DNA from: Hyperoplus lanceolatus
Lineage: Eukaryota; Chordata; Actinopteri; Uranoscopiformes; Ammodytidae
Assembly: GCA_026929865.2 (NCBI GenBank)
Contig: CM049407.1
Coordinates: forward strand, 17,112,501 to 17,176,500
Length of the DNA: 64,000 nucleotides
Direction of reading: 5' to 3'
Shown: in pieces, positions 22,488 to 32,212 of the stretch
How the letters are laid out: each line of letters starts with the position of its first letter
How positions within the stretch are numbered: position 1 is the stretch's first letter
Translations under genes and position numbers: made by a program
The notes under the pieces: generated by a model
Seen by the model: the letters and a program-made list of their open reading frames with translations, nothing else
Told to the model about the DNA's origin: nothing
Database searches by the model: none

Positions 22488-24138
22488 TAAGTCCCACTAA
22501 GCAACATGCATAGTAAGAGAAAAACGCTATTGTAAATTGTTATATTTTTGTTTGTGGACTTGGTTGAACTGAGAGTTTGTGTGTGAGGCAGTGCACACAA
22601 TGTTCATTGTTGTAAATGACTGGCCTGTCGTCTTAGTACTGTAGGAGTCCAGTTCTGTCATTATCACAGGGGTGGCCTTAACGAGCTGGGGGGCCGTTTC
22701 AAGTCCTTGTGTGGGGCCCCCCGTTTTTTTTTTTTTTTTTTTTTTTTTAATAAATAATGCGAAAATTAAAAAGATTGTGGAATCCAGTTGGTTCTTCGAC
22801 GGATTATGAGATGATAGGCCCCTGGACCAAGACCCTCAAAGGGCCCCCCCACTCCTACCTATCCAGTCAGTTACACTGACTTTTCCGCACAGATACATAC
22901 AATTATTGGCAAAAAACATATTAAGAAAGTCAGTGTTTCCCAGATGATTTTGGGACACTGTGGGAGGGACCCTGGTCCTTGTTGGAGGTGCAGGGGGCAT
23001 TGCACACTGGAAGAAAATGTGTACCGTTTTAAAGTAAAATGCATCAATCTGATGCACTTAGAGAGGAAAATTGAGGCTAAATCAAATCTTGAGCTGCAGA
23101 AGGAACATTATTTTTCTGATTGTTGTTTTTTTTTTGTTTTTTTTTCCGACGTTTTGAGAGAATCTAACCGGACAGTTTTGACTCTGATGCTTAATTCACA
23201 CTTGGAAGTAATCCTGGTCGTAATGGACAGCTATCGCGGCTAATTTTAGCAGTTAGAACTTTCAGCGGTGAGTCCAGCGTTCCGTGACCGCCTCAGATTG
23301 CGTCCCGCTCGGGTACGGAGTGGTGAAAGGAGTTATTTTCTTTTCTTTAAAAATGTCACCACTCACCCAGGCAGACCCAGAGCTTTCCATCTTGAAGGCT
23401 GAGCTTGTTTCTATCGAGAGCCTCATTCACAATGTCCTCCAGCGGCAGTCCTCTCTGGTCTCCCGAATAGCCGCACTGGAGCATTTTCCGCTCCGAGGCT
23501 CTCAGCCGCCGGCTAGTGGCGCTTCTGTGTCTCCGGTCTCCACTCCACCTTCCAACGCTTCTTGGTCGGCTGTCGTGAAGAAGGGCAGACAAATTCCCCC
23601 TCTACTCTCGCCAGATCCTGTGCTGATGCACAACCGTTTTGCTCCGCTGGAAGAGCTAGCTGAGGCTGCTTTCTCCCGCTCCGAGTCGCCAGTCCCAACC
23701 CGCTCCATATTGGCTTGGAGGCGTTCGCGTTCAAGTTCCCAGTCCACTCCCCAGGGTAAACGCCAGGATCGCCGCCGTCCACCAGCTCCATTCAGACATG
23801 AGTCCCGTGCTCCTCATCCATCAGTGCCTCTACAAATTGATATCCCCGAGATCGCTGCAGCTGGCGATGACGTATCCTGTACAAGTGCGGCTCACTCTCG
23901 CAGCTATGCCCCGCCCCTCACATCCATGCTGTCACTCACATCCAAGCTGTCACTCTACAGAGGGAGCTGTATGAATGAGGAGCCAGAGATCCTGGTCATA
24001 GGTGACTCCATTATTAGATATCTTCTCCTCCCTGGTGCCTTCACGTATTGCCTTTCTGGAGGAAAGGTATGTGACATCATTGAGCTATCACCTGCCCTCA
24101 ACCGCCACCCTACAGCCCACACTGTCATCTTTCACATT

Positions 24139-26067
24139 TATTTATTTATTTTTCTTTCGGACAATCCCACACAATACACAATTATCTCTTTCACATCATA
24201 AATCTTAAATAGTGTTGTCCGAAGGGTGACGGAAGAAGCCTAAGGCTTATCGAGTCCCGCCCCCACTTTCATCAGATTCAAAATCAGATACACATTTACT
24301 GATCACAGAAAAGAAAATAAAAAATAAAAAAATAAAAAGTCAAAAATAAAAGAAAGAAAAAATAAAAAGGAAGAAAACACACAATTCAATGGCATTTAGA
24401 GACCAATTTAGCAGTTCCATGATTAATCCACTTGCTTCAGCTTTTAAGATCAGTTCTGCTCCTTTCTGATTTTCTGTACAATGCCGAGTTTGTTTTGCCC
24501 TTTTATTGTGGCCTTTTCAATGTCATTATCTGGTAGTCTAAACACAACTGCAAAAGTATTCAAACCCAAACAAGTCATTCTGCTGACCTCTCTTTTACAA
24601 TAATGTTATGATAGTGCCATCCACCTTTTATCCGCATCTTAGTGTTCTGCTTTCAGTCTATAATTTTCCATAATTTTAGAGACATACATTTTTTTGAAAA
24701 TTCGCAAACTGCAACTCCCTGTGATATCTTCCTCAAGTTCATTCCATAATTTAATACCCTTTACAGAAATCGAAAATTATTTAAGTGTGGTCCGTATATT
24801 TTTCTCTGTAAATTTTCTTTTTCTTCTTAAATCATGCGAGACTCCTCTTTCTTCAAACATTAATTGTAAAATGACAGGAAGGCTTTTTTTTGAAGCCTTG
24901 TACATCATTTGAACGGTGTGGTAACTTACTACGTCCCGTAATTTGAGAATTCTACCATCAATAAAGAAGTTATTAGTGTGTGCCCTGTAAGTTGCTTGAT
25001 ATATTATTCTTATTGCTCTTTTTTGAAGGATCTCCAATGGGTGCAATTTACCTTTGTAAGTGTTTCCCCACACCTCAACACAGTAACACAGATGTGGGGA
25101 AACTAAAGTCCAATACAATACAGTTAAGGCCTTTTGATTGAAAAAATATTGTGATTTCCAAAGTATAGAAATACTCCTGGCTATTTTGCCCCTAAGATGG
25201 CTAACTTGTGGTTTCCAACTTAACTTGTCATCCATTATTACCCCTAGTACTTTGTGTTGCTTGACCCTTTCAATATCTATCCCATTTACCTGGATTTTCA
25301 CAGAGACATCTGATGCTCTCCTACCAAACAACATAAATTTATTTTTTTCCAAATTTAATGATAACTTATTTCGGTTTAACCACCCATGTAACTTTGTCAA
25401 TTCAATGTTTACAGTCTCAACCATATTATTCAGATCATGCCCCGAATAGAAGATGTTTGTGTCGTCAGCAAATAAAATTAACTTTAAGACCTTCGAAACT
25501 TTCCAAATATCATTTATGTAAAGCAGGAATAATTTCGGCCCTAAAATTGACCCTTGAGGGACCCCACAAACAATATCCAAGCATGTCGATGTGATCTCCC
25601 CTAATTTCACATATTGTTTCCTGTCCTGTAAATAACTTCTGGCCCAGTCCCGTGCTATACCTCTAATGCCATAATTCTCAAGCTTATTGAGAAGGATCTC
25701 GTGATTTATAGTGTCAAAAGCTTTTTTCAGGTCTATAAAAATTCCTATAGAGTACAATTTGTGATCTATAGCACTACTAATAATTTCTACGGATTCAGTC
25801 AAGGCCAGCGCCGTGGAATGATTCTTTCTAAAGCCAAACTGACTGTTATAAAGAATTTGATGTTTATTAATGAAATCATCTAATCTATTGCTAAATAGTT
25901 TTTCCAAAATTTTAGAAAATTGTGGCAAAATTGAGACTGGTCTATAATTTGTAAATGAGTGTTCGTCTCCATTCTTATGTAATGGTATAACCTTAGCTAT
26001 TTTCATGCTACAAGGAAAAAATCCTGTTTGAAAAGATAAGTTACAAATATGTGTTAAAGGTTTAATT
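24139..26067 (-). mobile_element. Antisense, 5'-truncated LINE (LINE B)
   Basis: Inserted within LINE A ORF1 between ATT (24136-24138) and GGG (26068). An ATT also precedes the right junction, so a 3-bp duplication is possible. On the minus strand it holds one long reverse-transcriptase frame, a 3' UTR of about 600 bases and an AAATAAATAAATAAAT-like 3' tail at 24139-24155. The endonuclease and everything upstream of the RT N-terminus are absent. The clade within the CR1/L2/Crack-like assemblage is not resolved. Confidence 0.85.
24777..26067 (-). pseudogene. LINE B reverse transcriptase, uninterrupted but lacking its N-terminus
   Basis: About 430 codons without a stop or frameshift. Read 5' to 3' on the minus strand they include NYRPVSILP, motif A FIDLKKAFDTINH, the motif B region GVPQGSILGP and motif C FADDTNIF with both catalytic aspartates. 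A thumb region and a C-terminal stretch (EVWGNTY, then RAIRIIYQA) end at a stop near 24777. All polymerase motifs seen are intact, suggesting a young insertion. Because the endonuclease and promoter are missing, it is a dead-on-arrival copy. The first dozen residues of the open frame (26068-26102) belong to antisense LINE A. Confidence 0.85.
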
Positions 26068-26588
26068 GGGACAAATGATGTTATGAAGAAACAATCATGC
26101 AAACTCTATGCCCAATTAGAGAGTTTGTCCATCACCCTGCAGAGTTTGGGGAAAACCTGCATTTTCTCCGGTCCCACCCCCACTCTGTCTAAAAGCCCAG
26201 TCTTCATGACTGGCTGAAGTCCTTCTGCTCTGCAAACATGCTGGGCTTCATCAGCAACTTTGACTCTTTTTGGACCAGACACGAGCTCTTTAAATCTGAC
26301 GGCCTCCATCCAAACACCAAAGGTGTAAAAGAACTAACCAATAACTTCATCCAGCACATTGCATTTAATTTGGACTGATATTCACCACAGCATGACACCA
26401 TCAGAAGAACCTCCATTAAAAAAGATCCCCCCCGGAGTCCTGCTCAACATGAATTATACTCCCCTTCCATCTGTGCTGCAAACCTTCCTCCAGCTCTGGA
26501 CATCACATCTGACTGCCCTCTCTCACCTCCAACGGCCCATCCACCTGCTGCTTCTAACGCTGGCTCCCTCTACAGGCACAAACCTGTA

Positions 26589-27401
26589 TTGTATGACCCT
26601 GAAAAACAAGCCATGCTTCCTAGCTGTAAGCTAAATTCCCCACAAATTCTCAAATCAAGAAAGGGCTTGGGTTTTATACATTTAAATATTAGAAGTTTAT
26701 TGCAGCATGATAAATTAGACCATTTAAAGATTTTAGTGTCCCAGGCAGATCCAGATGTTTTGATTCTGACTGAATCCTGGTTAAAGAAGAGTACAGATGA
26801 CTCTATTATGGCAATAAATGATTATAACTTATTCAGAATAGACAGAAACACTAGGGGTGGGGGAGTTGCTGTCTATGTAAAATCCTGTTATTCTGTAACA
26901 CTTTTACATGCTGTCTCTGTTCCAAATTGCTTTGAATTTCTCGCGCTAGAATTATCTTTATCGTCAAATGATTGTTTTGTTGTAATTGGTGTGTATAGGC
27001 CCCCTTCAGCTGTAACTAGCTCCTTAAACGATCTAGCATATATGCTCTCCAGCTATGTAAATAGAGAGGTAATTGTGATGGGTGATTTTAACGTTGACTG
27101 GCTTTCTGGCGCCTCTGAACCTTTCAAAGAAATCTGTAGCAGCGTTAATCTTACACAATTAATAATTGAGCCCACAAGACCTAATCTAAAAAACCCAGCA
27201 AAATCAACTTTAATCGATTTAATCCTATCAAATAAAATAAATAAAATAGTCTCAGCTGGTGTTTTTGATCTTGGGATTAGTGATCACTGCCCAGTGGCCT
27301 GTATCAGAAGTATTAATTTAAAAAGATCTCAACCTAAAATCATTATTAAACGTAATTTTAAAAATTTTAATGAACAAGCCTTTTTAAGATCTCCGTCATA
27401 G
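26589..27401 (+). pseudogene. LINE A ORF2, APE-type endonuclease domain
   Basis: An open frame with the apurinic-endonuclease fold signatures of L2/CR1-group LINEs in order: GFIHLNIRSLL, DVLILTESWL (catalytic Glu), GGGVAVYVK, VVIGVYRPPS, VIVMGDFNVDW (Asp/Asn), STLIDLILSN and ISDHCPV (catalytic Ser-Asp-His). The domain nicks target DNA to prime reverse transcription. All these residues are present. The frame fails at 27401, but homologous coding continues in another frame to about 27525 (a frameshift near 27395), where foreign sequence begins. The downstream reverse transcriptase core is absent. Confidence 0.88.
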
Positions 27402-27529
27402 TGACATTCAACTCACTACGGAAATTTCGAATTTTGGATGTTGAGTTAGCCTTAGACTATTTCATCAATACTTTCACCTCAATTATAAACAAGCATGCGT
27501 CTGTGTCTCTCCGACGTGATCGGCGTGAT

Positions 27530-28090
27530 TTACATGTCTTTAACACTTCTCCCCTTAAAATGGCGATCATGTAATGTCCGTAGCCAATTGATTAAGTATT
27601 TTTTTTGTCTTGGTTTGGCATATTTTCGACGTTTTTCCCATTTTATTTTGTGATTTTCGAGCTACCCGGGGCTAGCATCACGTGATGCCTTTTAGCGAAT
27701 CACATCGTCAGAAATGTGCATTAGCCAATGAGGTCGCTTTCCTAGCATTGAATCCCTCCTCACACTTTCACAATTGGTTACTGATACAAAGGAAATGACC
27801 ATATTTGGATCAGATAACGTTGTTCTTGAGATTCAGAGCTTTCCAACAGTACCATGGTTATTCATACAGCGGTCGCGGTGCTGTATGTTACGTTAGAATG
27901 CTCACTTTTGACGAATTTAGGAGCAAAATACAGACGCAAGCAGTCAAAGTTTAGTAAAATAAACACCTAAAACGTATATTTTGGACCTTTTATCCATACT
28001 AGTATGAAAGAAGACATGTTATGGAAGCTAAATAGACACAAATCTCAAAATTGACCAGTGCTTAAAAAAATGATGTTTTTGCCTGCCGTG
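27530..28090. other. Unidentified insertion replacing the LINE A RT core
   Basis: Between the endonuclease linker and the C-terminal ORF2 segment there are about 560 bases with no coding similarity to a LINE. The RT fingers and palm, which should be here, are missing. TTAA occurs near both edges (about 27540 and 28099), but the adjoining ends do not form a clear inverted repeat. This may be a piggyBac-type or other short DNA element plus a deletion. No function can be read. Confidence 0.4.
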
Positions 28091-28817
28091 TCTCGCCTTA
28101 ACACCCTGCAGGACTGTCTAGTGGACCTCAGGCTGGTTCTAAATACAGACAAAACCAAATATATGTGTTTCCCCAGAGCAAGAACTACAACTTTTAATGA
28201 TTTTAATATTTTTACAAAGAATGGATTTTTAATTGAAAGAGTCACAGAGTACAAATATCTCGGCATCTGGTTAGATGATAAACTCACTTTTAATTCCCAT
28301 ATAAAAAATCTTGTTTGTCGACTACGACAAAAAATTGGCTATTTTTATAGGAACAAAACCACCTTCCCTTTATTTAGTAGGAAAAGGATTATTGAGGCAG
28401 TTTTTATGTCTGTCCTTGATTACGGTGATGTGGTTTATCGGCATGCATCTCATTCATGTCTTAAACTCCTAGACTCTGTTTTTCACTCTGCTTTAAGGTT
28501 CATCACAGGAGATGCTTATGACACACACCATTGTCTTTTATATGAAAAGGTTGGGTGGTACTCCCTTAAAGAGAGACATGATGCACATAGGCATATTTTT
28601 ATTTACAAAGCCTTGACCGGGAAGCTTCCTCGTTATTTAACAGAAATGTTGCAAATTTCAGATGGGCTTTATCAGACCCGCTCCACTGACATGCTCATGC
28701 TTTATGTCCCACAAGCCCGGTCTGAGCTGGGAAAGACAGCTTTTAGCTTCAGTGCCCCCGACTCCTGGAACAACTTACAGCAACAAATTAAACTAAATAC
28801 CTTCATATCCTTTAATC

Positions 28818-29913
28818 CAGTGCTTCTCAATTATTTTCTGTCATGCCCCCCCAGGAGACTGAAATTTTTTTGCGACCCCCCTAAATTGAAATACTATTGA
28901 GAACCTGCTAATATTTATTTATTTATCTGTATAAGAGTTATATATGAGTTTGAGTTGCTAGCACCAGCATTCTGCATACAATCACCTTATTATTAAAATA
29001 GATTAATAAAATTTGCTGACATCTGCAACATCTTAAAACAATTTCCATGTTTATTAACTCAATTTGTAACATTTAAACAAGACCGTTCAGTCTGTGTGAA
29101 TCTCAAAACACAGAAACAAGAGCAAATGTTTCACTGGGGTTTTCATTTAATTAATAACATTTTTAAACAGTAAACATTGGTCACTTGTCAGTCAGCTTCA
29201 TCAGCTTATTCCCTTTCAAAAATATATATGACTTAAAAATAAACATTACTCTTTGTGTGCAACATTTGCAACAATATTTAATGTACAATTTGCATACTTT
29301 CCCTGAACATAACACAAGACATTAAAAAAGCCTTGAACCCTGAACTATTTGAAACTGGCAGCTACATCAGTTTGAGCTTTTTTAATATAACTAAATTCAC
29401 CTTCACAATTATTTTGAACTTATTTCCCTATTTGTCTGTTTTATATGAACACATTCTGCTTATAATACACAAAAATACAATTTGCTCTATATTCTAGTGG
29501 CTGCAGTGAGCCCTCTTTGCAGTGCACATCATTCCAAATCTGGGCTTCAAACTTGATACTGCTACTCTTAACTCTTGCTCAATGTTAAGCTGGGACCTGT
29601 ACTTTGTCTTGAGTGCAGCAACAGTGGAAAAGCCCATCTCACACAGATAGGATGTGGCAAAGGGTAGTAAGATGTTGACAGCCTTCTGTCCAATGAGTGG
29701 ATACTCCCTTTCTTTGTAAGATCTAAACTCTGTTACACTTCTGACCCTTGGTATAATGTTTATTTAAGAAAAAAAAATATATATAAAAAAAATTAAAAAT
29801 TAAAAAAAATTAAAATAAAAAAAAAACACTAAGTCCCCCCTGCCGCTCGCGCCCCCCCTGAGACCCCACCGCGACCCCCCAGGGGGTCGCGCCCCACCAT
29901 TTGAGAAGCACTG
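28818..29913 (-). mobile_element. hAT transposon with perfect 8-bp target duplication
   Basis: The ends are CAGTGCTTCTCAA at 28818 and TTGAGAAGCACTG ending at 29913, an inverted repeat of at least 13 bp. The target duplication CTTTAATC is at 28810-28817 and 29914-29921. A C-terminal transposase exon is on the minus strand (29494-29742), so the element reads right to left. GGGGGTCGCG-type GC-rich sub-termini lie just inside both ends, as is usual for this hAT group. The N-terminal and catalytic parts are missing from the 1.1-kb copy, so it is non-autonomous. Confidence 0.92.
29494..29742 (-). pseudogene. hAT transposase C-terminal dimerisation segment
   Basis: The minus-strand frame reads FRSYKEREYPLIGQKAVNIL, then LPFATSYLCEMGFSTVAALK, then TKYRSQLNIEQELRVAVS, and ends in KRAHCSH and a stop at 29494-29496. 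The pattern LLPF-x3-YLCE-x-GFS and K-x-K-R-L-x3-LR is the hAT C-terminal dimerisation domain, closest to the ZBED5-like transposase-derived proteins. It has no stop codon, but the rest of the protein is missing. It is a transposon fragment, not a host ZBED gene, because it lies inside terminal repeats and a target duplication. Confidence 0.85.
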
Positions 29914-30574
29914 CTTTAATCAATTTAAACAAACTATCTTAAATATGCCAAACTCTACCTGTAACTGTTTTAATTAGGCTATATTGTACTTTCACCCATT
30001 TCATTTTAATTGCTGCCACTCTTCACCACTATGTAAATGTTTCAATTGTTTTTTTCTCTCTTCACCTGTTGTTGTGTATTTGATGTATTTGCATTGAATA
30101 TTGTGTATGTATTGTTGTTTTTCCTTGGAATTTATTTGAACTCGACATCATTGTAAATGAGGGTCACCCCTCAATTGGTCTCTCGAGGATAAATAAAAGT
30201 TAAATGAAAAAATGAAAAAGTGGGCAGCATCCTTTACTCTGCAACTGCAAAAACAGTAGATTGGTCTGCAGGCCCATGTTATATGATGGAGAGACTCATT
30301 TTTATGAACAGTATAGAATTTACACATAGAAAGTTTATTCCTGTATGTGTGGGGGCCTTAGAGGTCCCTCATGAAGCCCCTAAGACAGAGCTAATAATGC
30401 TGTTGCTTTACAATTGCTTTTGTATTTCTCCCCTACTAGTTGAGGGGCCCATGATGATTTATTTCCTTATATTTAGGCTATTCCTTTTTGGAACCTTTTT
30501 TATTGACATGAGTGACTGAGCTATTTGACTGTAAGACAGGTAAAGTTATAAGTACCTTAGCTTAGGGCCCCCTT

Positions 30575-31978
30575 TAGGCCTTTCACACCAAAAAGAACCA
30601 TGAGCCAGTTCCAGGCTGGTGCTGGGGTCAGTTCAAAACTGGTTACAGCCTTATCCCAGTTATGAACCGGTTGGTTTCACATCGACCGGAGACAGCCATG
30701 GAGCAGGCAAGAGAGCAACGTCATGACGTCACTGTAAACGTGTGTGTACGTCGCCCGACGCTGCTGCTCTTGTGGCTAACGCTAAAGCTACCGCTAGCTT
30801 TAAGCACAACAACAGAGGCGAATACGTCTTATTTTTACACGTGTTGGCTCTCGCTTTGCTTTCCTAACCAAACAGGACCATACAGTGTATTCTCGCTGGT
30901 CAATTTGATCACTACGTTCGGTAATTATGTTATGTTTACGTCTCGTAGTGTTTTTAAATATGGCGGGCATGAGGTTTGAGTTGGTCTGGTTGGTCAGGAT
31001 AATCCCTCCCCCGGCCGCTGGCGCAAGCAGTTCTTCTCAAACCCTGCTCAATCCTGGGGTATGAGTTGAACCAGTTTTTAAGGCCAGGACACACCGGCCA
31101 GATAATCGCCGTCGTAGTGTCGGTAGGGGGTCGGGACACAAATCTGTTTGGTGTGTGCCGTGACGTCGGCCGACGTAGAGGTCGTCGGGCTTGTTTTGCG
31201 CCGATTGAACATGTTCAATTGAACATGTTCAATCGGCGGCCGACCGTCTTTCATTTGGAGCAATTTGATTGGTGGAGGGCTAGCGAATCAGTGAAGCCCG
31301 GAAGTGAGGCGGGTAGCACAAACAGCTAACAACAGCTAGCCATCGTTTTAATGTGTTTGTTCGTTTCGTTTTGCATTTCATTTCATTTTTCATTTATTTA
31401 TTACGGCTCACGGCCATAGCACATGGCATGGAGCACACAATTCAACTGAAATCATTACAAAACAAAACAATGGTGCACGGCAAGGAAAAACAAAACAAAA
31501 CAAAACAAAAACATCACTTAAACGAGTACTCACATGCATCAACCCTTGTTGACTGCTCGACACCATGCTCGACACTCTCTGCTAAAAATTGTGCTCTTAT
31601 GGTCCATAAATATAAATACGTATTTCTATCTATGTTTATACTCTAGAGAGCTGTTCCATCATTTCCGGCTTTCGTATTTTTTCGGGCCACAATACAGATT
31701 AGCGCCGCCTGCTGTTGTGGAGACATTACGTCTCGCGCAAGCGCAGAGCGTACGGAAAAATAAGCAGTCGTCTCGGTGTGTTTTGTGGCCGCGACGGGAA
31801 GACTGGAGCTTCCTGAAACGGCGACTCCAGTTTTTAGGTAGTCGGAACGTGTCGGACTGCTGTGTCCTGGCCTTTACAGCCCGGAGCAGGCTCTCTGGCG
31901 GTGTGAAACCAAAACACTGTCTCTAGCTCCGAACTAGCCCAGAACTAGCGCCGATTTTGCGGCGGTGTGAAAGGCCTA
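30575..31978. mobile_element. 1.4-kb DNA transposon with 15-bp perfect inverted ends and CTT duplication
   Basis: Termini are TAGGCCTTTCACACC at 30575-30589 and its exact complement at 31964-31978. CTT flanks both sides (30572-30574, 31979-31981). No transposase frame is recognised, so it is non-autonomous. A 3-bp duplication fits CACTA/EnSpm or PIF/Harbinger groups, but the terminal bases fit neither clearly. Inside it are a 40-bp perfect palindrome (31199-31238), a GC-rich CGTCGG-repeat stretch (31080-31200) and an A-rich stretch (31490-31510). Confidence 0.75.
31199..31238. promoter_or_regulatory. 40-bp perfect palindrome containing two p53-type decamers
   Basis: Every base from 31199 to 31218 pairs with 31219 to 31238. 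The decamer GAACATGTTC occurs at 31207-31216 and 31221-31230, 4 bases apart. Each matches the p53-family half-site RRRCWWGYYY with the favoured CATG core, and a spacer of 0-13 is allowed. It lies in a transposon in a cadm2 intron. Function is untested; the palindrome could equally be structural DNA of the element. Confidence 0.4.
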
Positions 31979-32140
31979 CTTGAGCCCTCGTGCCCCTGGG
32001 CCTGGTAGCATGCACAAGCATTATTTATTTAAAAAATAATAATAATACAAAATTCAACTGAAACGGGTGAAACGTAGTTAAGGCCGTTACTGCATTATCA
32101 TTTTGGTTGTGACAATTACAGTAAATCTGACTGAGCAGAG

Positions 32141-32143
<3 letters not shown>

Positions 32144-32209
<66 letters not shown>
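32144..32209 (+). repeat. (TG)33 microsatellite
   Basis: Pure TG run within the right-hand part of the outer hAT. Confidence 0.96.

Positions 32210-32212
<3 letters not shown>

Larger units (their letters stand above)
23353..26378 (+). pseudogene. LINE A ORF1 with SGNH-esterase blocks, split by LINE B
   Basis: The first ATG of this frame that fits an ORF1 is at 23353 (MSPLTQADPELS). A coiled-coil-like leader (SIESLIHNVLQRQSSLVSRI), a proline/arginine/serine-rich middle and the esterase block EILVIGDSIIRY (GDS motif) follow. Coding stops being LINE A at 24138, after VIFHI, and resumes in frame at 26068 with GTND, the next esterase block. The block near the C-terminus, DGLHPN, holds the catalytic Asp/His pair. 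A one-base loss near 26205 shifts the frame before the stop at 26376. ORF1 proteins of this type bind RNA in the retrotransposition particle; this copy is dead. Confidence 0.8.
28098..29977 (+). pseudogene. LINE A ORF2 C-terminal segment, split by a hAT
   Basis: Coding resumes with LQDCLVDLRLVLNTDKTKYM, then YKYLGIWLDDKLTF (RT thumb/connection type), FMSVLDYGDVVY and a C-terminal half with APDSWNNLQQQIKLNTF. The frame is cut at 28817 by a hAT element. After removing the hAT and one target duplication the frame continues past 29922 and stops at 29975-29977. This confirms that the hAT arrived after the LINE. Motifs A to C of the polymerase lie upstream and are deleted. Confidence 0.8.
23110..30216 (+). 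mobile_element. L2-type LINE (LINE A), near-complete 5' end, heavily interrupted
   Basis: A sense-strand non-LTR retrotransposon with a 5' region at about 23110-23352, an ORF1 with SGNH-esterase blocks (23353-26378, interrupted), an ORF2 endonuclease (26589-27401), a C-terminal ORF2 segment (28098-29977, interrupted) and an A-rich 3' end (AAAAATGAAAAAG at about 30204-30216). Zebrafish L2 elements of the ZfL2-1 kind also carry an esterase in ORF1, which supports the L2 assignment. Three insertions break it: antisense LINE B (24139-26067), an unidentified insertion with loss of the RT core (about 27530-28090), and a hAT (28818-29913). It cannot move. Confidence 0.8.
22674..32005. mobile_element. 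Second hAT-like element, fragmented (22674-~23100, 30217-30574, 31979-32005)
   Basis: A new CAGGGGTGG-type end at 22674 is followed by a GC-rich stretch with GGGGGGCC and GGGGCCCCCC, a poly-T run and AAGGGCCCCCCC. Similar GGGGCC-rich sequence reappears at 30350-30574 (ending TTAGGGCCCCC) and after the next element at 31982-32000 (GAGCCCTCGTGCCCCTGGGC). Excision of 30575-31978 with one CTT restores continuous sequence there. The pieces look like one element interrupted by a LINE and another transposon. No coding remnant was recognised, so class and ends are tentative. Confidence 0.4.

Noticed and set aside
23502..23791. Minus-strand frames opposite LINE ORF1
   Set aside because: Shadow frames of the GC-rich ORF1; no domain.
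24777..26102. A 441-residue intact gene on the minus strand
   Set aside because: It is a LINE reverse transcriptase inserted in another LINE. The first 12 residues are antisense host sequence and no endonuclease is present.
29494..29742. A host ZBED-type gene
   Set aside because: The segment is enclosed by hAT termini and a target duplication and lacks all other domains.
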